Source: Aptenodytes patagonicus
Lineage: Eukaryota > Chordata > Aves > Sphenisciformes > Spheniscidae
DNA: 64,000 bases
Direction: 5' to 3'
NCBI RefSeq assembly: GCF_965638725.1
Contig: NC_134950.1
Coordinates: 12,710,101 to 12,774,100, forward strand
Below, piece after piece: positions 49,681 to 64,000 of this stretch. A program made the position numbers and the translations under genes. The notes beneath the pieces are model-generated. The model had not been told where the DNA came from and ran no database searches. It saw only the letters and a program-made list of their open reading frames with translations. How positions within the stretch are numbered: the first letter of the stretch is position 1; the number at the start of each line of letters is the position of its first letter.

Positions 49681-52600
49681 TAAAGATAGATCTGGTATTA
49701 CTTAGATCTTCTTTCTGTTTTACAAGGAGAAGACTGCCTCTTTCCCAGCTAAAACTTGGAAAAGAGGTAACTACAGCCAAAGAAAAATGGACTTAAACTC
49801 TGATTTCATTCCTCCTGTTGCAGGTACCAGTGTTGTGCCCTTTCCTTACAGCTACTAGCTCTGGACTGATGGAAAACACCTTGGAGAGTATCGCTCCTGG
49901 GCTATCTCTGGGCTGACTCCCCTTTTCCAGCATCTTCTAGGAGTTGGGCTCCCATTGCCTGCAGAAAGACTAAAAGATCCTAAAGATGTAGCAGCTGCCC
50001 ATCATCATTTCAGCCCAGTGTGTGCTGAAAATCCCCTCCTTGTAATGAGGGGATGATGCTGCTGTGACTCCTTGGCACTTTCTCTGCAAATCCACTTGCT
50101 TCCTGGAAAAATCAGGCACGCTTTGCTCCATGCCTGGCCAAGAAAGTCCAGATGCTTTATTGCTTCATTCCTGTGCTGCATTTAGTTTGTTAATGCTTTC
50201 ATGTGAAAACAGTGTGACACATGGGAACCCTAAGTCTATTTATTTCTTCTGTAAAGTCACTTCTTGGTGTGAGAGCTAAAGGTTACAACCAGTGAATGGC
50301 TGTTGACACCAGGGGTTACTCTTATAAAGCAAACCTACACTGATTTTTATTTCTGTTTATCTGAAGCTTGCAAAACACTACACACCATGTAAACATGACG
50401 AGGCAGCAAGGAGGAAGTTGAAAGCAAGGACTGACCACTGTGATTATGTCTCCACGCAGCACAGAAAAGCACAAAAAAGCAGATTAAACACTGTGGTTGC
50501 TGAGCCACAAAGTCTTTGCCTCTACTGGAGCAATACCAAGCCTGAGGGAGATGAAGCCAAAGCTCCTAAGATACGTCTTCGTATTACCTACTGGAAGGGA
50601 AAAGCTCAGATGTGCAGTGGTCTTCAGCAGGAGGGCTGATCAGAAAATGTTCCTCTTTCATGTAACTGTTCATAAAAAAAGAAAAGGGTTATAAAAATAT
50701 CTCACTTGTATGTATTTATATTAAGAGTGTTGGCATTAAGGTTGCCTGTGGGCAGTGATAGGCAGGGCAAGGCAAATGAGCCAACCTGGTTTCATGCCTC
50801 CTACCTGCTCCTCTAAAAGGTCCTGGGCCTGAGAGGTGGCCCGCTGAGCTCACCACTGCAGCTGTGCCCTTCTCAGCACTTCCTAGGAGTGAAGGGAAGA
50901 ATTTGTCACCTATTCCAGGACACCTAAATCCCTGCAGTCCTGGATCTCAAAATTATGGGTAGCTTCTCCATAATAAAAAGGCCTGGTACACTGGCATCTT
51001 TCCCTGAGATTGCCAGTGCCAAGTGCTCAGGGACCACAGCTTAGCCTTAAAAACCATAATATTCCTTTTTGATTGTCTTCTTAACCAAAGCATGGGGTAT
51101 TTTGCATTTTTTGAGCCACGGGAGCATGCTCGGAAGTCACTTTGCAGCTTCTCTCTGCAACCGTCAGGGTTGCAAATGTGCATTCTGGGTTTAAACTGAA
51201 AGCTGAGCTTCTCACCCCAAAACTATGCTCCAGATATCGGGGCTGTCAAAAGAAAGCCAGCTATCACAAGACTTACAATAAAAATCAGAAAGCCGGCAAC
51301 TGGCCTTCCAGCAAAGCATTCTTTGTGGCTACGAGTAGCCAGCTGAATCTCAGCTATGTGGTTTTAGAGACAGAAATTAGTACCTCCAGCTGCACGACAA
51401 CAAGTCTTAACTATATTAACTCAAGAAGGCGGCTCCACCGGTGTCCCTGCTCACCGCCACCTGCACTGGCCAGATGCACAGCCCAATAGAGGGCAGTGAT
51501 ACACGCACAGCATGCTCAAGAAACAAAAAATGAAGCTGAAAGAGTGGTGGTGCTTATAAGTCATAGATGTGAGGGATAAAGAATAGATGGCGTTGTGTAG
51601 AAAATGGCAAAAAGACCAGTAATTACAATACTTCTCTCCTGGTCCGAGTTCAAGCACACAGGCCAAGTGGCCCTGTTCAATTAAAGATATATTTGGGAGA
51701 TGTCCCACACAAAGCCGCAGAGCTATTCCTGGCCACACTCCGGGTGAGCTATGCCGGCAAGGAATGAGTGCTTCAGGAATGCAGCTGGACGGGCTGTGTT
51801 TAGGAAAAGTTGTGTATCCTACCAACAGGGAGGAGGATCGGAACTTTCCAATAACCATGCTCCTCCCTCCACAGGGGGGTTTACGTGGCAAATCGCCCCA
51901 CCGCCCTTTGCAGCCTGCTCCCATGGTGGCTGAGCTCCCGTGGGTGGCTGAGCCGGGCGCTGGCCACCCACGAGACCCAGCCACCCCGGAGCAGCTTCAT
52001 ATGGCCCACCCCATCAGGCAGGGATGCTCGCTGCATCCTGCTGACGCTGCCAGGGTGGTGTTGAGGTAAGCAAAATGTAGAGCGACCCAGGCTGGAGCTT
52101 GCCGCAGACAGGGAGGCGAGCATCCCAAGAAACTCCCGTGGGCTCTTCATTGAGACCGAGCGGTCGAAGCTTTGGCTTTCGTGGAAAGCAGCTGCTGGTG
52201 CAGGAGAGGGCTTTCTCACATGTGGAAAAATGAGCTGTTCTGTAAAACAGGTAGTTCTGGGTTAGAAACATGTAAGGGGCAAGAGGGTCAGCTAAGGGGC
52301 ACCTTCAAATCCAGCCAGGAACAACTTCCCCGGCTGCTTCCCCTGTGGTGGTTTCTATAGCATGACCATGAAATCTGCATTTACTTAACGGCCGGTGAGA
52401 AAAACAACTTCTTTCAGAGCCCTTGAGAGAGGGTAGATGTGCTGTGTGGTCCAACAGCAAGGGGTTACCTTCAGATTTTCTCCCCCATCATGTTGAACAG
52501 AGGCCTGGAGCGGGCAGCATGCCCAATGGGCAGGGCTGTGACCCCCTGGCACCTTCCCAGACCTCGCCTGGGGCCTCCTCTCACCTTCGGAAACTGCCCT

Positions 52601-53922
52601 GCCCGGGGACGGCTTTTCACACGATGGAAACAGCTGCTTTCTGCAAGCTGCTGAGGGGACAGAAGGGCAGAAATTTCACACTCCGTTCCCTCCGTTTGTG
52701 TTCCTACCTTCCCTTCCAGGGACATCTGTCCACTGCCCTTGGACTGCACCATCCTTCCACCTCTGAAGGCTCCAAATCCCTTTAGGAGGCAGGAAAATTA
52801 AGATGCAAGGAGGCTGCAAAAGGGGCATTAACCACCTCCCTGTAACAGGCATTCAGAGAACAAGAGCAGTGGGCAAAAAAGGGAGAATCTGGGTCACCAG
52901 ACTGGGTCCCCTGAGACTGCGGGCAACCAGGCAGCGATGCTTGTTGCACAGGGGGCCACAAAAGCCACAGAAAACACCGCAGCGCCAATAACAAACTTCA
53001 GACCCATTATAAGAGCTGCAGCTGCATTGTGCCACAAGGTGGACGGAAGAGATGAAAGGCATGGCCACTACATGATGTCCCTGGGGTAATTACAGAAGCT
53101 CACTGATTATTCTAGGAGGTCAGCCATAACCTGCACTAAAAAGCCAGGCGAAGCCAACCCCACTGCTGACTTGATGTTCACAGGTGCAATACCCTCAGAG
53201 CTTAGTGCCTTTCGGTGCCTTTTGCTTTCCCCAGCACTGGCGGTGCAGCACACACACCACCGTGGACCTCGGGGAGGCCCTGAAGCTGATACAGCTCTTG
53301 GCTTGGTGCATTGCTGTCCCACAGAGAAACCTGCGTCCTGCAGGACTGTCGCCACAGCCGGTTCAGGCGCCACTGGCCGCTTGCCCACCATAGCTCTGAA
53401 TTCCTGCTCTTCTCCACTGGGGAACTGAATGTCAAGTACTAACAACTCCTGGCTGCAAAATCCTGCGCTTAACCCAGCGGGCGGGAGGTGGAGACACCCT
53501 TTGATACGCAAAATATATATTTTCTATGAAATCAAATCCCTAAGCCTGCTGTCAGCTACATCGTGCACAATTTACTATAAGCAAGCAATATTTCCCGGAT
53601 ATACTTCCAATTTGACAAGACACTGCTCCTCTTTTCAATCAGTTTGCTGACATTAATTTGCTGCCAGCCTCTTTCCTCCTTTAGAGCTACCTATGGGGAG
53701 GGAGGACGGGCTGGCCCATCATGTGCAACGTACGTGGAAGTTGGCTCGCAGACAACACCCCGCTGTTTGTCTTTTGTACACAGGGAACTGCCAGTACTAT
53801 TGCGGCTTTCTCCTATTATCTGTCCCAACCACATCACCCCCTGTTTTGGGGTGCGTTTCTGTTAACCAAGGTAAAGCCAGGGCATCATTTTACTTTTCCT
53901 AAATATTTTCTATTTTTACACC

Positions 53923-54484
53923 TGTCATGGTTTAACCTCAGCCGGCAACTGAGCACCACACAGCCGCTCGCTCACTCTCCCCCCCCGGTGGGATGGGGGA
54001 GGGAATCGGAAGAGTAAAAGTGAGAAAACTCGTGGGTTGAGATAAAAACAGTTTAATAATTGAAATAAAATAAAATAGTAATAATAATAACAATAATAAT
54101 AAAAGATTATACAAAGCAAGTGATACACAATGCAATTGCTCACCACCTGCTGATCGATGCCCAGCCAGTCCCCGAGCAGCGGCCCCCCCGGCCAGCTTTC
54201 CCCAGTTGATGTACTGAGCATGACGTCACATGGTATGGAATGTCCCTTTGGCCAGTTGGGGTCAGCTGTCCTGGCTGTGCCCCCTCCCAGCTCCTTGTGC
54301 ACCTCCAGCCTTCTCAGTCAGTAGAGCATGGGAAGCTGGAAAGTCCTTGACTAGTGTAAGCACTGCTCAGCCACAACTAAAACATGGGTGTGTTATCAAC
54401 ATTATTCTCATACTAAATCTAAAACACAGCACTGTACCAGCTACTGGGAAGGAAATTAACTCTATCCCAACCGAAACCAGGACA
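53923..54484 (-). mobile_element. Solo LTR of an avian endogenous retrovirus (ERVL-like)
   Basis: The element runs from TGTCATGGTTT to AAACCAGGACA, which are inverted termini with one mismatch. Flanking ACACC (53918-53922) and ACATC (54485-54489) look like a 5-bp target duplication with one change. The termini and interior match an LTR type I recall as common in neoavian genomes; the ERVL assignment is from memory. Read on the minus strand it has a CRE-like TGACGTCA palindrome (54221-54228), a degraded TATA region near 54205 and an ATTAAA poly(A) signal (54052-54057), followed by the short final part of the LTR. There is no internal retroviral coding sequence, so it is a recombination remnant. 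A TAA trinucleotide run lies at about 54078-54105. Confidence 0.88.
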
Positions 54485-57400
54485 ACATCAAACCCGCTTG
54501 CAGATACTTGCCCAGGAAACTATGTTGCTCCTCTCCCTCTGGTTCCCAAGGAGCTGCTGCTCTGCACTGCTCCTATTTCAGTGCGGAGCTGGCTTCTCCC
54601 CGGGGAGATCAAGTAACTTGCCCAAGGTCAAGCAGCAGCTGGCGAGACCAAATCCACCCTTGGGGCCAGCCTCCTGGCTTGAGTCCCCACTAGTGATTTA
54701 CACAAATGGCCCTCTCACCCCAACATCAGCAGCGAAGACCCCATCCAGAGGATTAAAATCTTAGGCTCAGACTTTCAAAGGCAACAAAGAAAAAGTTTGG
54801 TGCCCTGATCCTGCCAGGAGCTGCTTCCCTCAGCCTTTCAGCATCCTTAACTGGGTGGTCTTGTACTGCCAGACCCCGGGAGCAAGTCGTCAGAGGATGC
54901 ACCCCGCGACTCCCCGGCTGCATCCAGTGCTGGAACCTGCTTCCAAAGGTGAGTCATGGCCCAGCACCTCCCCACAGGCTGTGTGACTTGTCACCAGAGG
55001 AGAGGCTGGCTCCCACACCTTCTTGGATGCCAGCTGCCTCCTTGATGAGTACATAAGGTCTAATGGTCACGGGACGGGCAGGCAGGAACTGCTGTGATTT
55101 CATCACAGCCGTGACCTGATTCACTTGTCATCACATCATTTACTCTGTCTCTCTGTGGAGCAAGGATCACGAGCCTTGCCTGCCTGGTATGAGGATTAAT
55201 TCCTACCAGCTAGTGCTTTGAAGATGAGAACAGCATACATTGCTAGTCACCACTGTTGCTGTTAGACCTGTGCTCTGCCCACCTGTGACCAGGCTCTGGC
55301 AATGCACAGGCAGGAGTCCGTGGTGAGAGGCATTTATGTCATCGGCATTTGTATGACATCCCTCTCCCAGGAGGATCCCAAAGGGATTCGCTGTCGGGTG
55401 CATCAAGGGACCAACATCCACCAAGTAGTCACTGGGAGGCACCCAGGCAGGGGCAGGAGGGTACCCTCCCATGCCTGGGGCCAAAGGGAGACCTGATCCA
55501 GGGTAGAGTTATTGAATTTTGGAAGGATAAGGCTCCACAGGACACCTGTGAGCATCCAGACAGGAGAAATAGGGAGTTCCAGTGGAAAAGCAGCTCCCCT
55601 AAAGCATCCCCGTAACATACACGCCAGCGAGCCAAGCTCATTCCCGGTGTTTGCTCTCGCTCAGTGAGTCACTGCTTTCAGGGAACAGAGATGTAGGAGA
55701 ATAAAGCTTGGGCCACACCATGACTCACCATTCCAGAAGTTAGGTATCCTTCATCATCACTGTGCAGCTTTGCCAGATGGCAAACGCTCCCGCAGCAGCG
55801 TGAGCCACAGCACACCGACTCAGCAGCCAGCATGCTCAGCTGGGGGTGACGGGGGCATGGAGGCTACCAGGCCTGTCCCTCTAAGGAAATATCCATCAGC
55901 TGGATCATTTTTCAGGAAAGAAGGGCACATTTGCTTCTGAGGTTTGAGAGCACAGGCTGCTGCAGCCAAACACGGGCTCCTTGCCTCTCCCCATCGGATG
56001 GTAGGAGCACATCTGGGATGGCCTGAGCCTGTGGCATGGGCAGCATCCTGCAAGACATGCCAAACGAGGGTTTGTTGCCCAGAGTTTGCTCTGAAAGAGG
56101 GTTCCTGGCTTTATCCCCATGTGGGAAATGCATCCTTTAATGCAGACATTGATGACACAATGACCACATCGATAATTCTCCCGAAGTCCACTTCCCTGTG
56201 GGAACCTGAGTGAGTCATGACCAAAAGTCAAGTGCCCATTGCCTGTCTGAAAACCAACGCTGTCGGATTTTGTTACATACTGCCCGGTGCAGCATGCTTC
56301 ACCTGCTGCTTCGGTGCCCATTTCCACTGCCAGAGCTGATTTCCACTGGTAGCTTTGCCCTACGGTGTCTATATGTGCTGACTGAGCCTACACAGGTCGA
56401 AGTCGAGACACCACTGGAATAAAGTCCTCACACCCCCCCCATGCAGAGCAGCTGCACTGCTGCCCCAGGACTGTGCCCACCCCCAGCTGCATCCCGTGGC
56501 CACTTGGCAAGGTCGCCCTATACCCAACTCATCCCAAAATTCAGTTTTTCCCTTCAAAACTGCGCTGCAGGGGATTCCCCCTGGCTTCAACCAGCTGTGG
56601 GCAATGGCAGAGCCGCCCTGCCCGGTTCCTGCATGCCCCGAGACAAAACTCACTCCTCAGCGTGGGGAGCCCAGCCTTGGAGGGGTTCGTGGCTGGGGAG
56701 GTGGGGTTGTGTGCAGGAGCTCCAGGAGGAGACATAAGAGGCTGCTTTGATGTCTGTGCAACGTGCACACACACATGCACACCGGGCCAGCTGTGTGCAA
56801 TTGGTTTCTACAGAGCCAGTAACGCCGGCCATAATGGATGTGCTGCAGCGAGGCCCCTACAAGAGCCACCGCACCACTGGTGTAGGGAGGAAGAAGTTCT
56901 CCTTTCACAGCTAAACATGCCACTTTTAATCCCTCTGCTGCCAATTCCCAGATCCATAAACATGGAGCCACAATTGGTTACAGATGTACCAGCTTTGGAT
57001 GAAACCGATGCCTCTTCTGGGCTTATTTGCAAATCTCTGCACCTTCCCAGGCATGTGCACGGGTTTGTCCCTGCTTCGTTAACCCCTTCGTTAATGGCCT
57101 GTGGAGGACTGAAGGCAGAGTTTGAGCACCTGTGGTACCTGTTAAGTAAAGGCTTAAGTAAAGAAAGGCTGTGCATGGAGGCTGCTGCCCTGCAACACCC
57201 CAGCACGGAAATGTGCTTGGAGGAACAGCTCTTGAGAAAGCCGTCCCTCCGTGACCCACTCCGTGCAGACCATTGCCACTGCAGCCGGCCGGTGGGAGCG
57301 GAGCAGCTCGGCCACGAGCGAATCTATTTTGGTCTCCAGGGAAAGGGTCTGTGCTCTGGAGCAGCAGCTCCAATTTCTGTCTGTGCCGCTGTTTCTAAAA

Positions 57401-59169
57401 TGTCAGTGCCTGTGGCGGGTCCAGCCCGGCTAACGCTGGCTCTGCACCCGCGTGTCCGTGCAGCGAGCTTCACTCTCATGTTTTTGTTGTGTTTTTTCAA
57501 TCACAAAAATGTTTACCCTGGGTTCGAGCTATCCTACAGTACCGATGGTGGCAGCTCTCCTGCCACATGTTAAAATCTCCAAAGGTTTTAACGTGCCCCC
57601 TGCTCGGTCGTATCCACGGCTCTCACCGGCTCATGGTCTGACACGGTGCTTTCAACCAGCCTGCTGCAGACCACCGGCGGCTCCCTGGCTGCTCACGAGC
57701 ATTTGATGGTGCTTGTGGGTTATCGCCCCAGATCACAACAGCTTTTAAAAGAGACAGGACAAATCAATCCCTGCATGTGCCTTCCCTAGCACTCATTTCT
57801 CTCTCCATCCCCTTCTGCAGACCGAACCCAACCTGCGCTTCAGAGCCGCCAAGCGATCCTCATTAAAAGGATGAAGATATTTTCAGTGGCATAGATCTGC
57901 CTGGCTTAACCCACTCAGCAGGGCAGGACGTGGGTGACAGGCAGCCGCAGCCTTTTGGGGACACACCGAGCTCAATGAAACTGTTAGGAGGTGGCCTCAC
58001 CCCAAGCAGCTCCGTCACTGCAGACCTGGTCCCCTCCGGGGTCTCCTGGTGCGTGGAGGGCGATATCACCCGCGGCAATGCTGTTGGAAGATGCTCGGTT
58101 GTCAAAGGCACAGGGCACTTAAACTGCAGAAGAAACCCACCAAAGAAGTTTTGCAGCTCAAAGCACTCTTGCAGCTTAAACAATATCCCCTGCCACTCAA
58201 AAAATAGCTGGCACTGCCTGTAAGGGAAGGTGGGACCACTGCCCCAAAGGAGTGGATTGGACGGACAGAGGGAGGAGACCTTGGCCCCCGTGTCCTCCTA
58301 TTTGGATTTTAATTTTTGTATGTGCTGCAGCTCACCGCCACTCTCAAGCACTTTCTGTCCCCAGGGGCTGCAAGCACCCTTCAGACATGGCAGCTTTTAG
58401 CCGGTGGGTTTTCACTCTTCCTCCCACCGCCCCCCGTGTAACACCCACCCAGGCGAGCTGTGGCAGGAGATGGAGATGGGGTGGCTGGGGTGGCCAACAC
58501 TCCCGGTGCGGGGCTTCCAGCATCATCAGGCACCCGCCCTGCAGCTCTCCTGCCTGCAGAGCTCCCGCTGCCTTCGGCCCCGGCAGCACTGCATCACGTC
58601 GCCGCGTCTGCACGCACCACCTTCGCTGCGCCTCGAGCGCCTGTTTTTATGAGGGTTTTTTGGGGTTTTTGAGGGTGACTACGTAACACCGTCGCTAGCA
58701 AGCGCCAGATGTTGCCGAATGCCCCACGGCGTCCGGTAGCGCAGCCAGGGAACAGCTGGCATCGTGACCCGGATTAGGGCAGTTTATCCCCCCAGCCCCG
58801 CAGCCAGCCGCTCGCCACGTCTCTTCTCTTCGGCCCTCGGCCCTGAGCACCATCCCCATTCCGACAGCCTGACAGCCACCCACCCCTTCCCGCGGGGCTG
58901 GAGCTGCTCCCGGCCAGCCAGGGACGCCCCACATGCAGTGCCCCCAGGTAACGTCAAGTTGGCAATATGAAAATCGGTGTATTGAGATACACACACCATA
59001 GCAGAGGGCAAATATGTCGTAATCCTAATACAAAATGTCCTATATTTACAAAATGAGCTGTGGTGCATTCCTGGCTGTGAATGTAACACCTCAGCCTGGG
59101 CTTGAATGCAAAAATCCCCATTTTTTAGTGTTCAGTACGTAAGACCTTCTCTAACACCTGCCAGTGTAT
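54485..59169. other. Upstream flank of FBXO32
   Basis: No known gene or repeat recognised. The sequence becomes steadily more GC-rich and stop-poor. The longest open frame of the intergenic region, 366 codons at 56473-57573 on the plus strand, is here and is described in the findings. Confidence 0.55.
56473..57573 (+). other. Unassigned 366-codon open frame, coding status doubtful
   Basis: The frame starts MPTPSCIPWPLGKVALYPTH and ends GFELSYSTDGGSSPATC. It has no recognisable domain, signal peptide or repeat; a hydrophobic stretch, FTLMFLLCFF, is near the C-terminus. Several minus-strand frames of 79 to 132 codons overlap it, so the whole stretch is stop-poor, which argues for a base-composition effect. 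It lies about 2.6 kb before the FBXO32 start. It may be an unannotated exon, part of a noncoding RNA, or chance. Confidence 0.15.
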
Positions 59170-59740
59170 GCACCTAATAAGCTACATTCATATATTATAT
59201 GTATTTTCATATATAATATTGCTTTATATATATATTTATAGATCTTTGTCATGCATATTTATCTATAAAATATTTTAAAATGGCATTATATATAAGAACA
59301 TAATGCATATAAAAGCACATGCATATATAAAACACATAAAACATGATATACTTACATAAAACATTACACAGATATAAAATAGATACACATGAAACATACA
59401 TTTAGAAAACATTCTATGTATAATATTCTCTCTATATATGATATTCTCTCTATTCTTTATATAGAACCATATATAACATTATATCTATATTCTGTATGTT
59501 TTCACAATGTTCTAAATTTATCTGTATGTTTAGATTCCGCATGTTTCTGTAAACAGGATATAATTTTGTGACACATGAATATCTAAAACACATTTATAAG
59601 CATAAACAAACATGGCTGTGTAAATATTTACATTATTTGTATCAATAAATCGCATATAGGCGTTATATATGGAATTGAAATATGCACAAAACATTAATTT
59701 TACATGTGTGTTTTCTGTATTTAGTGCTGTATACCTACAA
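59170..59740. repeat. AT-rich low-complexity block
   Basis: About 570 bases dominated by TATA, ATAT and ACATA words, for example TTTATATATATATTTATAG near 59223, with near-repeats of ATATTCTCTCTAT at about 59420-59455. No transposon ends are visible. It stops abruptly at the FBXO32 CpG island. Confidence 0.8.
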
Positions 59741-59811
59741 CGCAGACGTATAAACACGTTTCCACGCGCAGCACATCGGCGCACGACACGCACAGCCGCG
59801 CGCCGCCCGCC

Positions 59812-59832
59812 TGCGCACGCGCGCGCACGCAC
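59812..59832. other. 21-nt alternating purine-pyrimidine run (Z-DNA candidate)
   Basis: An uninterrupted alternating stretch of CG and CA steps starting TGCGCACGCGCG sits at the left edge of the CpG island. Such runs can adopt the Z form under negative supercoiling. Confidence 0.6.
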
Positions 59833-59860
59833 GGACGGGCACCGCTTTTACTGCCGCTCA

Positions 59861-63714
<3,854 letters not shown>

Positions 63715-64000
63715 GTAAGATGTCTATTTGGGCTTTTTTAAAATAAAAGTTGCTGCAGGAGAACAGAAAATGCTTCATATCTATGGTTTTTGCACAGTGC
63801 ATGAGGAGTCTTCCAGAGTGCCTCGAAGGGCTTTGCGCCCATGTTTGACCTAAGTAGAGAACTTGGATACAGTTTAATGTGAAGATTTATGCCCCTGTTA
63901 GTAATCCCTGCTCTGAGGAGTTGTGCTTGTTGTGTTCAAATTTTTGTCATTTGTGTTTGTCAGAAGGAGGGTAATTTTTTCCTATGGTACATTCAAATGA

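Larger units (their letters stand above)
29276..53922. other. Long intergenic region between KLHL38 and FBXO32
   Basis: No gene of a known family was recognised in almost 25 kb. It holds an ancient CR1 at about 32165-32435, a young CR1 at 41101, a few mononucleotide runs (for example A-rich at 32711-32725), an AT-rich patch at 49585-49680, and scattered open frames under about 180 codons on both strands. A GC-rich patch at 43100-43730 is open in several frames. Candidate regulatory elements for the two muscle genes would be expected here, but the sequence alone does not identify them. Confidence 0.6.

Noticed and set aside
59170-59740. AT-rich block as a transposon or scaffold artefact
   Set aside because: No terminal repeats, target duplication or ambiguous bases are visible, so it is recorded only as low-complexity DNA.

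Overview
The window is nuclear DNA from a bird, most likely a neoavian species. The evidence is spliced vertebrate genes with GT-AG introns, several CR1 LINE fragments ending in the degenerate ATTCTATG motif, and one solo ERV LTR of a type I recognise from neoavian genomes. The species cannot be named from the sequence. There is no bacterial, phage or CRISPR content and no operon structure.

Three protein-coding genes lie on the plus strand in tandem: ANXA13, then KLHL38, then FBXO32. This is the same neighbourhood as human 8q24.13, where they also sit side by side in one orientation. ANXA13 (annexin A13) is read from ten coding exons between 3821 and 15575, and every exon junction keeps frame. 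Its true first exon is either upstream of the window or is the short in-frame ATG exon at 2225-2254. KLHL38 is complete, with three coding exons (23548-24897, 26334-26439, 28420-28706) giving 580 residues. FBXO32 (atrogin-1/MAFbx) begins at 60168 in a CpG island. Only its first two coding exons are inside the window, and the F-box lies beyond the right edge.

Layout: 1-2220 upstream DNA with no gene seen; 2225-15790 ANXA13; 15791-23547 intergenic with CR1 and older repeats; 23548 to about 29275 KLHL38; about 29275-59750 a long intergenic region holding ancient and young CR1 pieces, a 562-bp solo LTR at 53923-54484 and several unexplained open frames; 59170-59740 a strongly AT-rich block that switches abruptly to the FBXO32 CpG island; 60284-63601 FBXO32 intron 1.

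The three genes do not form a pathway. From knowledge of the families, ANXA13 is a calcium-dependent membrane-binding protein of epithelia. KLHL38 and FBXO32 are striated-muscle ubiquitin-ligase components: a BTB-Kelch adaptor for CUL3 and an F-box adaptor for SCF. Their adjacency makes shared muscle regulation in the 31-kb gap plausible, but that is inference. I found no convincing new biological system. The best leads are the in-frame alternative ANXA13 start exon, a histidine-rich ANXA13 N-terminus, the FOXO and E-box motifs in the FBXO32 core promoter, the AT-block/Z-DNA/CpG boundary, and a 366-codon unassigned frame 2.6 kb upstream of FBXO32.
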